Assembly: GCA_965221185.1 (NCBI GenBank) | Contig: OZ244866.1 | Coordinates: 186,001 to 250,000, forward strand | From: Aldehydirespirator sp965221185 | GTDB taxonomy: Bacteria; Actinomycetota; Acidimicrobiia; Acidimicrobiales; Aldehydirespiratoraceae | DNA length: 64,000 bases | Direction: 5' to 3' | Shown here: piece after piece, positions 63,171-64,000 of the stretch | How the letters are laid out: each line of letters opens with the position of its first letter | How positions within the stretch are numbered: the first letter of the stretch is position 1 | Made by a program: the position numbers and the translations under genes | Notes under the pieces: model-generated | Databases searched by the model: none | What the model was told of the DNA's origin: nothing | What the model saw: the letters and a program-made list of their open reading frames with translations, nothing else

Positions 63171-64000
63171 CTATGAGGCCCGTATCCGCTGCGTGGGGTC
63201 GAGCTGGTCCCGCAGCCAGTCCCCGAGTGTGTTCATGGCCAGCACGATCAGGGCCAGGGCCAGGCCTGGGAGCACGGTGAGCCACCACGCCTGCTGCATC
63301 AAATCCCGGCCCTCGGAGATCATCAGGCCCAGCTCGGGGTTGGGCGGCTGCACGCCCAGCCCCAGGAAGCTCAAGGCGGCCGAGAACATGATCAGCCGGG
63401 GCACGAACAGCGTGACGATCACGATGATCGACGGGAACACGTTGGGCAGCAGGTGCCGCGACAGGATCCTCAGATTGGAGGCGCCGATCGCGTTGGCCGC
63501 GTCGATGTAGGTCTCCTCGCGGATGGCCAGCACCTCGCCGCGCACAATCCGGAAGTAGAACAGCCAGGACCCGACCCCCAGTATCAGGATCAGGTTCCGG
63601 AACGAGGCGCCCACGGATGCGGCCACGGCCAGGGCCAGCACCACGAACGGGATGGCCTGCTGGACGTCGGCAACGCGGCCGAACACGAAGGCGGCGATAC
63701 GGCCGTCGTAGTAGCCCGAGAGGATCCCCGCAGTGACTCCCACCCCGCCGCCCACCAGCATGGCCGCGAAGCCGATGATCAGCGAGGACCGTACGCCGTA
63801 CAGGATCCGGGTGAACAGGTCGCGCCCCACCGAGTCGGTCCCCAGAAGGTTGGTCAGCTTGCCGTCCTCGGACCATGCGGGCGGGTGCAGGCGCTCCACC
63901 ACGTCGGTGTCGAGCGGATCGTGCCAGGTGATCAACGGTGCCAGTACCGCGGCCAGGATCATGATACCGAGCAGGCAGGCAGCCAATATCACCGCGATGC
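63171..64000 (-). CDS. peptide-type ABC transporter permease, DppC-like (partial at window edge)
   Basis: At least 274 residues; the frame is open to the right edge, so the N-terminus before the first TM helix is probably cut off. Membrane permease of the OppC/DppC type: first helix LAACLLGIMILAAVLAPLI, LGTDSVGRDLFTRILYGVRSSL (the usual loop), then five more helices, with the coupling motif EETYIDAANAIGASNLRI. It forms an operon with the two ATPase genes; the other permease and the binding protein would lie to the right. Confidence 0.9.
   Translation of the reverse strand, partial: IAVILAACLLGIMILAAVLAPLITWHDPLDTDVVERLHPPAWSEDGKLTNLLGTDSVGRDLFTRILYGVRSSLIIGFAAMLVGGGVGVTAGILSGYYDGRIAAFVFGRVADVQQAIPFVVLALAVAASVGASFRNLILILGVGSWLFYFRIVRGEVLAIREETYIDAANAIGASNLRILSRHLLPNVFPSIIVIVTLFVPRLIMFSAALSFLGLGVQPPNPELGLMISEGRDLMQQAWWLTVLPGLALALIVLAMNTLGDWLRDQLDPTQRIRAS

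Overview
The window is GC-rich, densely coded and in short operons, with many GTG starts and 4-base start/stop overlaps. Menaquinone synthesis by the o-succinylbenzoate route, DUF3107, a PdtaS-type histidine kinase, actinobacterial-type inositol-phosphate synthase, an F420-dependent oxidoreductase remnant and an MTB12-like lipoprotein domain point to an actinomycete. The combination, with a form II CO-dehydrogenase-like enzyme and a System I cytochrome c maturation operon, would fit an uncultured Acidimicrobiia. That placement is inference. No rRNA or tRNA gene was recognised.

Layout. 1-4.6 kb: two spaced direct repeats that may be the tail of a CRISPR array, an exported phosphodiesterase-fold lipoprotein, a degraded oxidoreductase, a YibE/F membrane protein and a small membrane protein. 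4.6-10.5 kb: menaquinone operon menF-menD-menH-menC, with a MerR-like regulator fused to MenF. 10.5-15.8 kb: histidine phosphatase, nucleotidyltransferase and a three-subunit molybdenum hydroxylase. 15.8-20.1 kb: galactose genes (galK, galT) next to two truncated genes joined head to head (MalK-like ATPase and GH36 alpha-galactosidase). 20.2-26 kb: alcohol dehydrogenase and gamma-glutamyltransferase, then a scarred stretch with a frameshifted hicA, hicB, an antitoxin with a 16-codon toxin stub, a phosphodiesterase/DUF429 chimera and a ClpC-N/RidA fusion. 26-35 kb: acyl-CoA metabolism (HMG-CoA-synthase-like protein, thiolase, double CoA-transferase, MaoC hydratase), inositol-phosphate synthase and a LysR regulator. 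35-37.7 kb: exported alpha/beta hydrolase and SDR. 37.8-44.6 kb: complete ccmABCDEFGH, including a 45-residue ccmD. 44.6-57.3 kb: housekeeping and lipid genes (DUF3179 lipoprotein, HD protein, SixA-like phosphatase, Mrp, DUF3107, sensor kinase, acyl-CoA synthetase, GDPD, diacylglycerol kinase, ETF). 57.4-64 kb: two Rieske oxygenases around a TauD-like dioxygenase, and a peptide-type ABC transporter running off the right edge.

The most unusual content is not protein coding. A 49-bp sequence occurs four times with no mismatch, and a 12-mer (GAGGCCGAGCGG) recurs at gene boundaries, often directly after a stop codon. Near 48 kb the 12-mer and the 49-bp core are tandemly duplicated together with the last codons of the neighbouring gene. 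A separate long palindrome built on GACGTAGTTG occurs at two distant gene ends. Several genes are clean truncations or chimeras, suggesting repeated deletion and recombination, or possibly misassembly.
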